Positions 18,521-27,220 of a stretch of 64,000 nucleotides of DNA are shown in pieces. Under the pieces are notes generated by a model. It searched no databases. It had not been told where the DNA came from and saw nothing but the letters and a program-made list of their open reading frames with translations. The first letter of the stretch is position 1; each line of letters starts with the position of its first letter. Made by a program: the position numbers and the translations under genes. The stretch lies in contig NZ_JAFCJZ010000021.1 in assembly GCF_018130765.1 (NCBI RefSeq), forward strand, positions 96,046 to 160,045, in the 5' to 3' direction. The stretch is from Bradyrhizobium iriomotense. GTDB taxonomy: Bacteria; Pseudomonadota; Alphaproteobacteria; Rhizobiales; Xanthobacteraceae.

Positions 18521-18988
18521 CTACCGCGTGGTGATCGAACTACGGAAGGCGAGCGGCGAGGCGATGGTCGCGATAGTTTCGCGCCCCTCGCCGACGCCAT
18601 TGATGGTCACGTCGCCATAGTTGAGAATTCGTCCAAGAATCGTCTGGTTGACGTCGACGCTCTCGACCTTGTCCAGCGCCATCTCGAAGGTACGGCGCTT
18701 GATAAACCCGGTCTTGTGCACGACCCGCAAATTGGTGACGTCGGTCTCGGTGGTGAAGCGATGGAACCACCCCTTCACGGTCCAGTAGAGCGCCGCCAGA
18801 GCGACCAGGCCGGAGGCGACGAGACAGAGCAGGACGAGCCCTTCGACGGTGGCCTGCCGCGACAGAACGAACAGGGCCAGGGCCACGATCCAGGCCAGGA
18901 TGGCCGGCAAATGGAAGATCCAGTGCGCGTTGGTCGAATACAGCACCCGCTCGCCCGGCTGCAGGATCTCGTCGATATAGCGCGCCAT
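18521..18988 (-). CDS. PH-domain (bPH2/YdbS-like) membrane protein
   Basis: A 155-residue inner-membrane protein. A short cytoplasmic N terminus (YIDEILQPGERVLYSTNAHW) is followed by two transmembrane helices (about residues 27-44 and 49-67). The bacterial PH-like domain then runs FTTETDVTNLRVVHKTGFIK, KVESVDVNQTILGRILNYGD and VTINGVGEGRET. The function of this widespread family is not known. It is divergent from lysC with a 153-bp gap and sits just upstream of ubiG. Confidence 0.9.
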   Translation of the reverse strand: MARYIDEILQPGERVLYSTNAHWIFHLPAILAWIVALALFVLSRQATVEGLVLLCLVASGLVALAALYWTVKGWFHRFTTETDVTNLRVVHKTGFIKRRTFEMALDKVESVDVNQTILGRILNYGDVTINGVGEGRETIATIASPLAFRSSITTR

Positions 18989-19141
18989 GATCTCGGTTAA
19001 CCCACTACCCCCGCACCCTGCCCCCGCAGGAACCCGCTTGCCCCCGGCCCCGCCGCTCTGTATACGCGCGGTCGGTGTCCGCAGGCACCCGTCCGGTGCG
19101 GGTCACCATACTGATCCTTATGAGGGAATGCACGCGTCGTC

Positions 19142-20398
19142 ATGAGCCGCCTCGTGATGAAATTCGGCGGCACGTCCGTCGCCAACATCGAACGCATCCG
19201 CAACGTCGCACGCCATGTGAAGCGTGAGGTCGACGCCGGCCACGAAGTGGCCGTGGTCGTCTCGGCGATGTCGGGCAAGACCAACGAGCTGGTGGCCTGG
19301 TGCACCGAGGCCTCGCCGATGCACGACGCGCGCGAATACGACGCCGTCGTCGCCTCAGGCGAGCAGGTCACATCCGGCCTGCTTGCCATCGTGCTGCAGA
19401 GCATGGGCATCCAGGCCCGCTCCTGGCAGGGCTGGCAGATCCCGATCAAGACCAGCGACGCCCATGCCTCGGCCCGGATCGAGGACATCGCCGGCAGCGA
19501 GATCATCAAGCGCTTCCAGGAGCGCAAGGAAGTCGCCGTCATCGCCGGCTTCCAGGGCATCAACCCCGAGACGGGCCGCATCACCACGCTCGGCCGCGGC
19601 GGCTCCGACACCTCGGCCGTGGCGGTCGCCGCAGCCGTCAAGGCAGACCGCTGCGACATCTACACCGACGTCGATGGCGTCTACACCACCGACCCGCGAA
19701 TCGTGCCGAAAGCCAAAAGGCTTGATAAGATCGCATTCGAGGACATGCTGGAACTGGCCTCGCAGGGCGCAAAAGTGCTCCAGGTCCGCTCGGTGGAACT
19801 CGGCATGGTCCACAACATGCCGATCTTCGTCCGATCGAGCTTCGACAAGCCCGAGGATATCGACCCGCATGCCAACCAGCCGCCCGGCACGCTGATCTGC
19901 GGCGAGGAGGAGATCATGGAAAACCACGTCGTTACCGGTATCGCCTTTTCGAAGGACGAGGCCCAGATCTCGGTGCGCCAGATCGAGGACAAGCCCGGCG
20001 TTGCGGCCTCGATCTTCGGCCCGCTGGCGGAAGCCAACATCAACGTCGACATGATCGTGCAGAACGTCTCCGAGGACGGCAAGACCACCGACCTCACCTT
20101 CACGGTCCCGGCCGCCGACTACACCCGCGCCAAGGACACGATTACCGCCGCCAAGGCCAAGATCGGCTATGCCCGGCTTGATACCGCTACCGACGTCGCC
20201 AAAATCTCGGTGATCGGCAGCGGCATGCGCAGCCACGCCGGCGTCGCCGCCCAGGCGTTCTCGGCCCTCGCGGGGCGGAATATCAACATCCGGGCCATTA
20301 CAACCTCCGAGATCAAATTCTCGGTCTTGATCGACACCGCCTATACCGAGCTGGCGGTGCGTACCCTGCATACGCTCTACGGCCTCGATCAGGCCTAA
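19142..20398 (+). CDS. lysC: Aspartate kinase
   Basis: A 418-residue monofunctional aspartokinase, the first step to lysine, threonine, methionine and diaminopimelate. The N terminus MSRLVMKFGGTSVANIERIR carries the KFGGTSV nucleotide motif. VVVSAMSGKTNELV, GFQGINPETGRITTLGRGGS and YTDVDGVYTTDPRIV complete the kinase domain. Two ACT domains follow (about residues 265-415; ISVRQIEDKPGVAASIFGPL and ISVIGSGMRSHAGVAAQAFS) that should give lysine/threonine feedback. It is monocistronic: palindromic repeats begin at its stop codon. Its products feed the metZ-metA pair found elsewhere in the window. Confidence 0.97.
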   Translation: MSRLVMKFGGTSVANIERIRNVARHVKREVDAGHEVAVVVSAMSGKTNELVAWCTEASPMHDAREYDAVVASGEQVTSGLLAIVLQSMGIQARSWQGWQIPIKTSDAHASARIEDIAGSEIIKRFQERKEVAVIAGFQGINPETGRITTLGRGGSDTSAVAVAAAVKADRCDIYTDVDGVYTTDPRIVPKAKRLDKIAFEDMLELASQGAKVLQVRSVELGMVHNMPIFVRSSFDKPEDIDPHANQPPGTLICGEEEIMENHVVTGIAFSKDEAQISVRQIEDKPGVAASIFGPLAEANINVDMIVQNVSEDGKTTDLTFTVPAADYTRAKDTITAAKAKIGYARLDTATDVAKISVIGSGMRSHAGVAAQAFSALAGRNINIRAITTSEIKFSVLIDTAYTELAVRTLHTLYGLDQA

Positions 20399-20480
20399 AG
20401 CGCGACCCGTCGTCGCGCTTCAGATTGTCGTTTGAGCATGGTCTTTCCGGAAAACCGCTTCGCACTTTTCCGGACCATGC
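20398..20480. repeat. RIME-like rhizobial intergenic element
   Basis: Two palindromes in tandem. AAGCGCGAC-CCGTC-GTCGCGCTT (20398-20420) starts at the last base of the lysC stop, and a larger one (20436-20480) has arms GCATGGTCTTTCCGGAAAA and CTTTTCCGGACCATGC around CCGCTTCGCA. The order and the TTTTCCGGA core match the rhizobial RIME element as I remember it. The first hairpin could act as the lysC terminator. Confidence 0.75.
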
Positions 20481-20510
20481 CTGGGCTAATTTTCTCTTAG
20501 CGGTCGCAGC

Positions 20511-20540
20511 AAACGCGAAGGTGTACACACCTTCGCGTTT
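20511..20540. repeat. 30-bp perfect palindrome
   Basis: The arms AAACGCGAAGGTGT and ACACCTTCGCGTTT are exact complements around a 2-bp AC spacer. The tiny loop makes a protein-binding site or cruciform at least as likely as a terminator. It lies about 215 bp before the ptsP start. Confidence 0.7.
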
Positions 20541-20547
20541 GGCAGGC

Positions 20548-20564
20548 GTTTTGCTTGGCAAAAC
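20548..20564. repeat. Short palindrome next to the 30-bp dyad
   Basis: GTTTTGC-TTG-GCAAAAC is a perfect 7-bp stem with a 3-nt loop, 8 bp after the larger palindrome. From 20565 to the ptsP start I see no gene and no further dyad, only the GGAGGAGATTGAGG ribosome site near 20738-20751. Confidence 0.55.
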
Positions 20565-20754
20565 AAGCCCCAGTTCGCTATACGGCGAAGAGGGTGGGCT
20601 GCCGCAAACTGTGTCCCAGTTCAGGCGGCGCTGATTCGGTGCAAGCGAGAGTTTGCGCCTGCGCCGGACAAACAAATTGGTTGTTTTTCTGGAGTTTTGG
20701 GCCAGCCGCCGGCCGATACCGCCGGGCCGGGCAGACGGAGGAGATTGAGGCTAC

Positions 20755-23022
20755 ATGCGGAGCGCGTCGGGAGGTCCCCGCGTCTTGTTGAGACGGCTCC
20801 GCGAAACCATGGCGGAGCAGGTCTCAGCCCAGGAGCGGCTGGACAAGATCGTGGTGCTGATCGCCGCCAACATGGTGGCCGAGGTGTGCTCGGTCTACGT
20901 GCTGCGCGTCGACAACACGCTCGAGCTCTACGCCACCGAAGGTCTCAACCGCGAGGCTGTGCACCATACCGTGCTCAGCGCCCATGAGGGCCTCGTCGGC
21001 CTCGTCGCCAGCGAGGCGACGCCGCTCAATCTGAGCGACGCGCAGAGCCATCCGGCCTTCTCGTTCCGCCCCGAGACCGGCGAAGAAATCTACCACTCCT
21101 TCCTCGGCGTGCCGATCCTGCGCGCCGGCAACACGCTCGGCGTGCTGGTGGTGCAGAACCGCGCCAAGCGCAACTATGTCGAGGAGGAGCTCGAGGCGCT
21201 CCAGACCACCGCCATGGTGCTGGCCGAGCTGATCGCCTCCGGCGAGCTGTCCGCGCTGGCGCAGCCCGGCCTCGAGCCGGCCGCGCGCCATTCGGCGCAG
21301 AAGGTCGGCGCGATCCTGTCGGAAGGCATCGCGCTCGGCCATGTCGTGCTGCACGAGCCCCGCGTCGTCATCAAGGACTACATCGCCGAGGACCTGCCGA
21401 AGGAAATCAAGCGGCTGGACACCGCGCTGGCAAAACTGCGCGCCGATCTCGACCGCATGCTGGAGCGCGGCGACGTCGCCGAGGGCGGCGAGCATCGCGA
21501 GGTGCTGGAAGCCTACCGCATGTTCGCCAACGACCAGGGCTGGTCGCACAAGCTGCACGAGGCGGTCGCCACCGGCCTCACCGCGGAAGCCGCGGTCGAG
21601 CGCGTGCAGTCCGACACCCGCGCGCGCATGCTGCGCTCGACCGATCCCTATCTGCGCGACCGCCTGCACGACCTCGAGGATCTCGGCTACCGCCTGATGC
21701 GGCAGCTGGTCGGCCAGGACCATGCGCCGTCGCGCGAGCAATTGCCCGACAACGCCATCGTCATCGCCCGCGCGATGGGTCCGGCGGCGCTGCTCGACTA
21801 CGACCGCAAGCGCCTGCGCGGCATCGTGCTGGAGGAAGGCACCGCCAATTCCCACGTCTCGATCGTGGCGCGCGCGCTCGGCATTCCCGCGGTCGGCGAG
21901 GTGCCGAACGCGCCCGGTATTGCCGATCCCGGCGACGCCATCATCGTCGACGGCACGTCCGGCTCGATCTATGTGCGTCCATCACAGGAGATCGAGGCCG
22001 CCTTCGCCGAGCGCGTGCGCTTCCGCGCCCGCCGCCAGGCGCAGTATCTGGCGCTGCGCGACCTTCCCTGCGTCACCAGGGACGGCCAGAAGGTCGAGCT
22101 GATGATCAACGCGGGTCTTGCGATCGACCTGCCGCATATCGAGGATACCGGCAGCGCCGGCATCGGCCTGTTCCGCACCGAGCTGCAGTTCATGGTCGGC
22201 CAGAGCCTGCCGCGCACCAGCGACCAGCTCGCGCTCTATCGCACCGTGCTGGATGCCGCGGGCCCCAAGCCCGTCACCTTCCGCACCCTCGACATCGGCG
22301 GCGACAAGGCGCTGCCCTACATGGAAGCGGTGATCGAGGAAAATCCCGCGCTCGGCTGGCGCGCGATCCGGCTCGGGCTGGACCGTCCGGGCCTGCTGCG
22401 CGGCCAGATCCGCGCGCTGCTGCGCGCCGGCGGCGGCCGCGCGCTGCGCATCATGTTCCCGATGATCTCGGAGGTCGCCGAATTCGATTCGGCGAAGGCG
22501 CTGGTCGAGCGTGAGCTGACATACTTACGCCAGCACGGCCACACGCTGCCTGAACGAATCGACATCGGCACCATGGTCGAGGTGCCGGCGCTGCTCTACC
22601 AGCTCGACGAGCTCCTGAAGAAGGTCGACTTCATCTCGGTCGGCTCCAACGATCTGTTCCAGTTCCTGTTCGCGGTCGACCGCGGCAATGCCAAGGTCTC
22701 CGAGCGCTTCGACACCATGTCGGCGCCGATCCTGCGCGTGCTGCGCGAGATCGCGCGGAAGTCCAACGCGGCGCAGAAGTCGCTGTCGCTCTGCGGCGAA
22801 ATGGCCTCCAAGCCGATCGGCGCGCTGGCGCTGATCGCGCTGGGCTATCGCTCGCTCTCGCTCTCGGCGACCGCGCTCGGCCCGGTCAAGGCGATGGTGC
22901 TCGATCTCGATGCCAAGAAGGCCGAAGCGATGCTCAACCCTCTGCTGGATGCGCCTGCGGGCAGCGTCTCGATCCGGCAGAAGCTGACGGAATTTGCCGA
23001 GGCTGAGGGCCTTGCGTTGTAG
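20755..23022 (+). CDS. ptsP: Phosphoenolpyruvate-protein phosphotransferase PtsP (enzyme I-Ntr)
   Basis: A 755-residue enzyme that starts the nitrogen phosphotransferase relay by autophosphorylation with PEP. An N-terminal GAF domain (about residues 15-165; VYVLRVDNTLELYATEGLN, EEIYHSFLGVPILRAGNTLG) marks PtsP rather than sugar-type PtsI; in relatives it binds glutamine. The phosphohistidine is His367 in EGTANSHVSIVARALGIPAV. GIGLFRTELQFM, FRTLDIGGDKALPY, MFPMISEVAEF and SVGSNDLFQFLFAVDRGN form the PEP-binding barrel. The GGAGGAGATTGAGGCTAC leader supports ATG 20755. Relatives link nitrogen status to potassium transport and polyhydroxybutyrate. Confidence 0.96.
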   Translation: MRSASGGPRVLLRRLRETMAEQVSAQERLDKIVVLIAANMVAEVCSVYVLRVDNTLELYATEGLNREAVHHTVLSAHEGLVGLVASEATPLNLSDAQSHPAFSFRPETGEEIYHSFLGVPILRAGNTLGVLVVQNRAKRNYVEEELEALQTTAMVLAELIASGELSALAQPGLEPAARHSAQKVGAILSEGIALGHVVLHEPRVVIKDYIAEDLPKEIKRLDTALAKLRADLDRMLERGDVAEGGEHREVLEAYRMFANDQGWSHKLHEAVATGLTAEAAVERVQSDTRARMLRSTDPYLRDRLHDLEDLGYRLMRQLVGQDHAPSREQLPDNAIVIARAMGPAALLDYDRKRLRGIVLEEGTANSHVSIVARALGIPAVGEVPNAPGIADPGDAIIVDGTSGSIYVRPSQEIEAAFAERVRFRARRQAQYLALRDLPCVTRDGQKVELMINAGLAIDLPHIEDTGSAGIGLFRTELQFMVGQSLPRTSDQLALYRTVLDAAGPKPVTFRTLDIGGDKALPYMEAVIEENPALGWRAIRLGLDRPGLLRGQIRALLRAGGGRALRIMFPMISEVAEFDSAKALVERELTYLRQHGHTLPERIDIGTMVEVPALLYQLDELLKKVDFISVGSNDLFQFLFAVDRGNAKVSERFDTMSAPILRVLREIARKSNAAQKSLSLCGEMASKPIGALALIALGYRSLSLSATALGPVKAMVLDLDAKKAEAMLNPLLDAPAGSVSIRQKLTEFAEAEGLAL

Positions 23023-23080
23023 CGGACCTGTCGCCCGCTCCCCGCCGCCCTCACCTCCTTCCGCACTTGAGACTGAACCG

Positions 23081-24166
23081 ATGTCGTCACTCCCCGAAGC
23101 CAAACTGGACGTCCTGCTCGCGCATCACGCCTCGCTCGAGGCCGAATCGCTCGGACAGCTCGCCTCCGAGCGCTACGTGCAGATCACGCGCGAGCTGGCC
23201 GAGATCACCCCGCTGATCGAGGCGGTGAAGACTTATCGCTCCGCCGTGAAGGAGCTCGCCGATACCGAGGCGCTGATCGCCGATCCCGCGACCGATGCCG
23301 AGATGCGCGGCATGGCGGAAGCCGAGCGCGACGAGCTGACGCCGAGGATCGAGGAGCTGGTCCAGAAGATCCGCGTCGCGCTCCTGCCCAAGGACGCCAT
23401 GGACGACCGCAACGTGGTGCTGGAAATCCGCGCCGGCACCGGCGGCGACGAAGCCTCGCTGTTCGCCGGCGACCTGTTCCGGATGTACGAGCGCTTCGCC
23501 AGCTTGCAGGGCTGGAAGGTCGAGGTGATCTCGGCGAGCGAAGGCACGGTCGGCGGCTACAAGGAAATCATCGCGGAGGTGCAGGGCCGCGGCGCGTTCT
23601 CGAAGCTGAAATTCGAATCCGGCGTGCACCGCGTGCAGCGCGTGCCCGACACCGAGACGCAAGGGCGCATCCACACTTCGGCCGCCACCGTCGCGGTGCT
23701 CCCCGAGGTCGAGGATGTCGACGTCGACATCAAGAACGACGACCTGCGCATCGAGACCATGCGCGCGCAAGGCGCGGGCGGCCAGCACGTCAACAAGACC
23801 GAATCGGCGATCCGCATCACGCACATCCCGACCGGCATCGTGGTGATGATGCAGGACAGCCGCTCGCAGCACAAGAACCGCGCCTCGGCCATGAACATCC
23901 TGCGCTCGCGCATCTACGACGCCGAGCGCCAGCGCGTCGACGCCGCGCGCTCGGCCGAGCGCAAGGAGAAGGTCGGCTCCGGCGATCGCAGCGAGCGCAT
24001 CCGCACCTACAACTTCCCGCAAGGGCGCGTCACCGACCACCGCATCAACCTGACGCTCTACAAGCTGCCGCAGGTGATCGCCGGCGAAGCGCTGGGCGAA
24101 TTGACCGACGCACTGACCACGGAGCACCAGGCTGCGCAGCTCGCCGCGCAAGGCGCGGCGGCGTGA
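23081..24166 (+). CDS. prfA: Peptide chain release factor 1
   Basis: A 361-residue RF1 that terminates translation at UAA and UAG. The GGQ peptidyl-hydrolysis motif is at residues 233-235 (AQGAGGQHVNKTESA). The preceding block HRVQRVPDTETQGRIHTSAA carries the region of the PxT codon-recognition loop (PDTET), consistent with RF1 rather than RF2. ATG 23081 (MSSLPEAKLDVLLAHHASLE) gives the normal family start; an in-frame ATG 29 codons earlier overlaps the end of ptsP and is unlikely. Its stop overlaps prmC by 4 bp, so the factor and its methyltransferase are translationally coupled. Confidence 0.98.
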   Translation: MSSLPEAKLDVLLAHHASLEAESLGQLASERYVQITRELAEITPLIEAVKTYRSAVKELADTEALIADPATDAEMRGMAEAERDELTPRIEELVQKIRVALLPKDAMDDRNVVLEIRAGTGGDEASLFAGDLFRMYERFASLQGWKVEVISASEGTVGGYKEIIAEVQGRGAFSKLKFESGVHRVQRVPDTETQGRIHTSAATVAVLPEVEDVDVDIKNDDLRIETMRAQGAGGQHVNKTESAIRITHIPTGIVVMMQDSRSQHKNRASAMNILRSRIYDAERQRVDAARSAERKEKVGSGDRSERIRTYNFPQGRVTDHRINLTLYKLPQVIAGEALGELTDALTTEHQAAQLAAQGAAA

Positions 24167-25053
24167 CGCGCCGCGTGAGCAACGCCTTCACTGGACAATC
24201 GATCGAGAGCGCGCGTCGCACGCTGGCGGCGCAGCTGCGATCCGCACAGCTCGACGAAGCCGAGCTCGACGCCCGCATCCTGATCGGTGCAGCCCTTGGC
24301 CTCGATCTCACCGGCCTCATTGCGCAGGCCGCCCGCCCCCTCACCAGCGCCGAGGCGTTGCAGCTCACCCAATATGCGGAGCGCCGGATCGCGGGCGAAC
24401 CGGTGGCGCGCATCCTCGGCACGCGCGAATTCTGGGGCCTGCCGTTTCGCCTCTCGGAGGCGACGCTGGTCCCGCGTCCCGACACCGAGACCGTGGTCGA
24501 GCGCGCGCTCGAGCTTTTTCGCGAGCAGAAGATCCACCAGCCTCGCATCGCCGATATCGGCACCGGCTCAGGCGCGATCCTGCTGGCGCTGCTGCACGAG
24601 ATTCCCGACGCCTTCGGTGTCGGCACCGATCTCAGCCTCACCGCGCTCGGCACCGCGCGGGGCAATGCCGCAGCCCTCGGCCTTGGCAACCGCTCTGGCT
24701 TCGTCGCCTGCTCCTATCTGGCCGCGCTCTCGGGTCCGTTCGATCTCATCGTGTCGAACCCGCCCTATATTCCCTCGGCCGAAATTCCGAAATTGAGCAT
24801 CGAGGTGCGCGAGCACGATCCGCATCTGGCGCTCGACGGCGGCAATGACGGATATGACGCCTACCGCGCCCTGATACCGCAGGCGGCCGAGCGCCTCACC
24901 CCCGGCGGCGCGCTGATCGTCGAGGCCGGACAGGGCCAGGCCCGAAATATTGAAACCTTGATGGCCGCTGCCGCGTTAGTGGTGGACAGGCCACCCAAGG
25001 CCGATTTGGCGGGCATCCCGCGGGCCGTTTCGGCCCGAAAAATGCCCCCATAA
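24163..25053 (+). CDS. prmC: Release factor glutamine methyltransferase
   Basis: A 296-residue SAM-dependent enzyme that N5-methylates the glutamine of the release-factor GGQ motif. The catalytic NPPY is at residues 199-202 (IVSNPPYIPSAE). Motif I is IADIGTGSGAILLALLHEIP, and RILGTREFWGLPFRLSEATL then VPRPDTE is the family's inter-domain signature. Translation starts at GTG 24163 inside the prfA stop (GTGA). The pairing prfA-prmC is the ancestral arrangement and supports both calls. Confidence 0.97.
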   Translation: MTRRVSNAFTGQSIESARRTLAAQLRSAQLDEAELDARILIGAALGLDLTGLIAQAARPLTSAEALQLTQYAERRIAGEPVARILGTREFWGLPFRLSEATLVPRPDTETVVERALELFREQKIHQPRIADIGTGSGAILLALLHEIPDAFGVGTDLSLTALGTARGNAAALGLGNRSGFVACSYLAALSGPFDLIVSNPPYIPSAEIPKLSIEVREHDPHLALDGGNDGYDAYRALIPQAAERLTPGGALIVEAGQGQARNIETLMAAAALVVDRPPKADLAGIPRAVSARKMPP

Positions 25054-25515
25054 AAGCCGGATTGGTCTGTAAAAAGCTCTTGGAATATCCCGTGGGAACG
25101 ACTACGTTCCGATCAACACATCGGTGCCGGCCCCGTAGACTTACGGGCGAAAGCCGGGCTCTCGGGCGAGAGCTTTACTGATTTAAAGGTTCCAAGCCGC
25201 AGGTCCTGTTGAGCGCGATGGCCAGTGAGCTGCGCTGCTCTCCGACCGCAACGTGAACGAAAGCCTGATATTGCGCTTGAAGACTTACGCAAGAAAGCTG
25301 GGCTTGTTTCGGCAGGCGATATGAATGGGTTCGCTGGCAATGGATGCTGGCGGGTGGGGAACGCGTCTTTGTTGAACGCGACGGTCGACGAACATTGGCA
25401 GGGTTCAACCCGCTCTCGTGCGCGGTGCGTACGAGCGATGTGAACCGCTGTCACCAGGTCAGTCTCAGCAATCAGTAATGCGTGCAACCTTTAGGGCTGG
25501 AATTAAAGGCAGGAC
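25054..25515. other. Gene-free 462 bp with hairpins and imperfect internal repeats
   Basis: No protein gene is convincing here; a 72-codon frame at 25225-25443 shows no family-like features. Two tight hairpins are visible: GGAACG-ACTA-CGTTCC (25095-25110) and GCTCTC-GGGC-GAGAGC (25158-25173). Two pairs of related segments suggest an old tandem duplication: GACTTACGGGCGAAAGCCGG (25138) with GACTTACGCAAGAAAGCTGG (25282), and TGTTGAGCGCGATGG (25207) with TGTTGAACGCGACGG (25370). A structured RNA or leader of the DUF4167 gene is possible. It does not match tmRNA, RNase P or 6S features that I know. Confidence 0.4.
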
Positions 25516-26301
25516 ATGAGAAACGGTCAGAACAAGCAGCGGATGCGCAACCGCAACAACAATAACAACAACAACCGGCGCGGCCAGAACCCGATGACCC
25601 GGGTCTACGAGTCCAACGGGCCCGACATCAAGATCCGCGGCACGGCCTCGCATATCGCTGAAAAGTATCTCCAGCTCGCGCGCGATGCGCGCTCCTCCGG
25701 CGACCCCGTTGCGGCCGAGAACTACTACCAGCACGCCGAGCATTATTTCCGCCTGATCGCGGCCGCCCAGGAGCAGTTCCGCCAGAACCAGCAGCCGCGC
25801 GGCGACGAGCCGATCAGCAACACCAGCGGCGACGACAGCGAGGACGACGGCGAGAATTTCTCGGCGTTCGGCCAGGAGCCGGGCTTCGTTCCGCAGCCGC
25901 CGCAGCAGCAGCCCTTCATGCGCGACCGCGACAGCCAGCGCGATCATCACCAGCGTGATCACCAGCAGCGCGACAACCAGCAGCCCTATCAGCGCGACAA
26001 TCAGCAACCGCGCGAGCATCGCGAACGCGACCACCGTCCGCAGCCGCAATATCAGGCGCAGCCGCAACCTGCGAACCAGCCGCAGCCTGTCATCGCCGAT
26101 GCCGGCAGCGTCGACCGCCTGCCCTCCTTCATCACCGGCGCACAGCCGCAGGTGAATGGCGCCCAGGGCGGCTTCGAGGGCGGTGGCGGTGGTGGTGGCG
26201 GCGAGCGCTATCCGCGCCGGCGGCGCCGGCCGCATGGGCCGCGTCCCGAGCGTGAAGCGGCCCCCGCCGCGTCGAGCGACGAGGTCGCCTCGGGCGAGTA
26301 A
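25516..26301 (+). CDS. DUF4167 domain-containing protein
   Basis: A 261-residue alphaproteobacterial protein of unknown function. The conserved DUF4167 block covers about residues 20-95 (SNGPDIKIRGTASHIAEKYL and NYYQHAEHYFRLIAAAQEQF). It is preceded by a run of asparagines and arginines (RMRNRNNNNNNNRRGQN) and followed by a long Gln/Arg/His-rich disordered tail with repeats such as QRDHHQRDHQQRD and DNQQP. It ends in a Gly-rich and basic segment (GGGGGGGERYPRRRRRPHGP). The composition is that of nucleic-acid-binding, condensate-forming proteins; this is inference. A strong terminator follows. Confidence 0.9.
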   Translation: MRNGQNKQRMRNRNNNNNNNRRGQNPMTRVYESNGPDIKIRGTASHIAEKYLQLARDARSSGDPVAAENYYQHAEHYFRLIAAAQEQFRQNQQPRGDEPISNTSGDDSEDDGENFSAFGQEPGFVPQPPQQQPFMRDRDSQRDHHQRDHQQRDNQQPYQRDNQQPREHRERDHRPQPQYQAQPQPANQPQPVIADAGSVDRLPSFITGAQPQVNGAQGGFEGGGGGGGGERYPRRRRRPHGPRPEREAAPAASSDEVASGE

Positions 26302-26335
26302 GCCTCTTCTGATTTACTCTGATTTTCTGACCTAG

Positions 26336-26366
26336 ATCGTCCCGGCCTCGCCGGGACGATTTGTTT
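26336..26366 (+). terminator. Rho-independent terminator after DUF4167 gene
   Basis: ATCGTCCCGGC-CTC-GCCGGGACGAT is an 11-bp perfect stem with a 3-nt loop followed by TTGTTT. It lies 34 bp after the DUF4167 stop and ends at the stop of the convergent methyltransferase gene. Confidence 0.8.
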
Positions 26367-27112
26367 CAGCTGCGCGTCACCGTCGTCGAGGACGGCACCA
26401 GCACGGGCTTGGCCAGCGAGGGAATCAGCCGCGCCCGCTCGCGCTTGGCGGGGATCGCGCGATAAACCTGCTTGGTGGCCTCGACGATGTGCACGCCGGC
26501 AAAGGGCAGCGACAGCGCGGCGCCGGCTCGCTCCCACATCTGCGCCGATTTCAGCACCCAGCCGCCGGCATAGGGCGGCATGAACAGCGCCTCGCCCCAC
26601 GCGGTCGGCGTGAACCAAGTCTGGCGCAACAGGTCCGTGATCTGCGAGCGCGAATACGGCCGCCCGTGACCGAACGGCGTGCTGTCGGTGCGGGTCCATA
26701 CGCCGCGCCGATTCGGGATCACCGCGATGACACGGCCCGAGCCCGACAGCACCCGCCACACCTCGCGCAGCAGCGCGGCCGGATCGTCCGACATCTCCAG
26801 CGCATGAACCAGCAGGATGCGGTCGACCGCGGCGTCGGGAAGCGGCAGCGAGAATTCATCGACCAGCGAGGCCAGCGCCGGCCGTCCGGTCGGCCATTTC
26901 AGCACACCCTGGGCCGCCGGCATGAAGGCGAGGCAGCGCTCGGCATCTTCCCGGAACAACCCCAGATAGGGCGTCGGATAGCCGATGCCGAGCACACGCT
27001 GGCCCTCGGCGCCCGGCCAGCGCTGCCGGATGCCGCGATTGATCATCTGCCGCGCCACAATCCCGAGGCGACGGGAATAGAACTCGCGGAGGTCGACGAC
27101 GTCGATGGTCAT
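26366..27112 (-). CDS. Class I SAM-dependent methyltransferase
   Basis: A 248-residue methyltransferase-fold protein. VLGIGYPTPYLGLFREDAER occupies the motif I position but lacks the usual GxGxG. The Methyltransf_11 post-motifs DRILLVHALEMSDDPAALLR and EVWRVLSGSGRVIAVIPNRR are clear. RRGVWTRTDSTPFGHGRPYS and YRAIPAKRERARLIPSLAKP are further conserved-looking stretches. The atypical motif I leaves cofactor use uncertain. It is divergent from gloB (108-bp gap), and the pair is a common alphaproteobacterial neighbourhood as I recall. Substrate unknown. Confidence 0.85.
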   Translation of the reverse strand: MTIDVVDLREFYSRRLGIVARQMINRGIRQRWPGAEGQRVLGIGYPTPYLGLFREDAERCLAFMPAAQGVLKWPTGRPALASLVDEFSLPLPDAAVDRILLVHALEMSDDPAALLREVWRVLSGSGRVIAVIPNRRGVWTRTDSTPFGHGRPYSRSQITDLLRQTWFTPTAWGEALFMPPYAGGWVLKSAQMWERAGAALSLPFAGVHIVEATKQVYRAIPAKRERARLIPSLAKPVLVPSSTTVTRS

Positions 27113-27220
27113 GACGGCAATGTAACATGCGCGAGGGCACGCCTGCGCGCGGAATATTGCATTGCCTGGGCAACCTTAACGCCATATTTGTCTGGCGGGG
27201 CTGAGCGCGATGGAGAGGTC

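Noticed and set aside
20755..23022. Sugar-type enzyme I (ptsI) or a degenerate phosphohistidine site
   Set aside because: The N-terminal GAF domain and the GTANSHVSI form of the active site are normal for PtsP of the nitrogen branch.
25225..25443. 72-codon open frame between prmC and the DUF4167 gene
   Set aside because: Composition is not convincing, no ribosome site or known domain, and it covers one of the diverged repeat pairs.
25054..25515. tmRNA, 6S RNA or RNase P RNA
   Set aside because: None of the conserved elements I know for these RNAs is present; the GAAAGCCGGGCT string resembles an RNase P motif only superficially.
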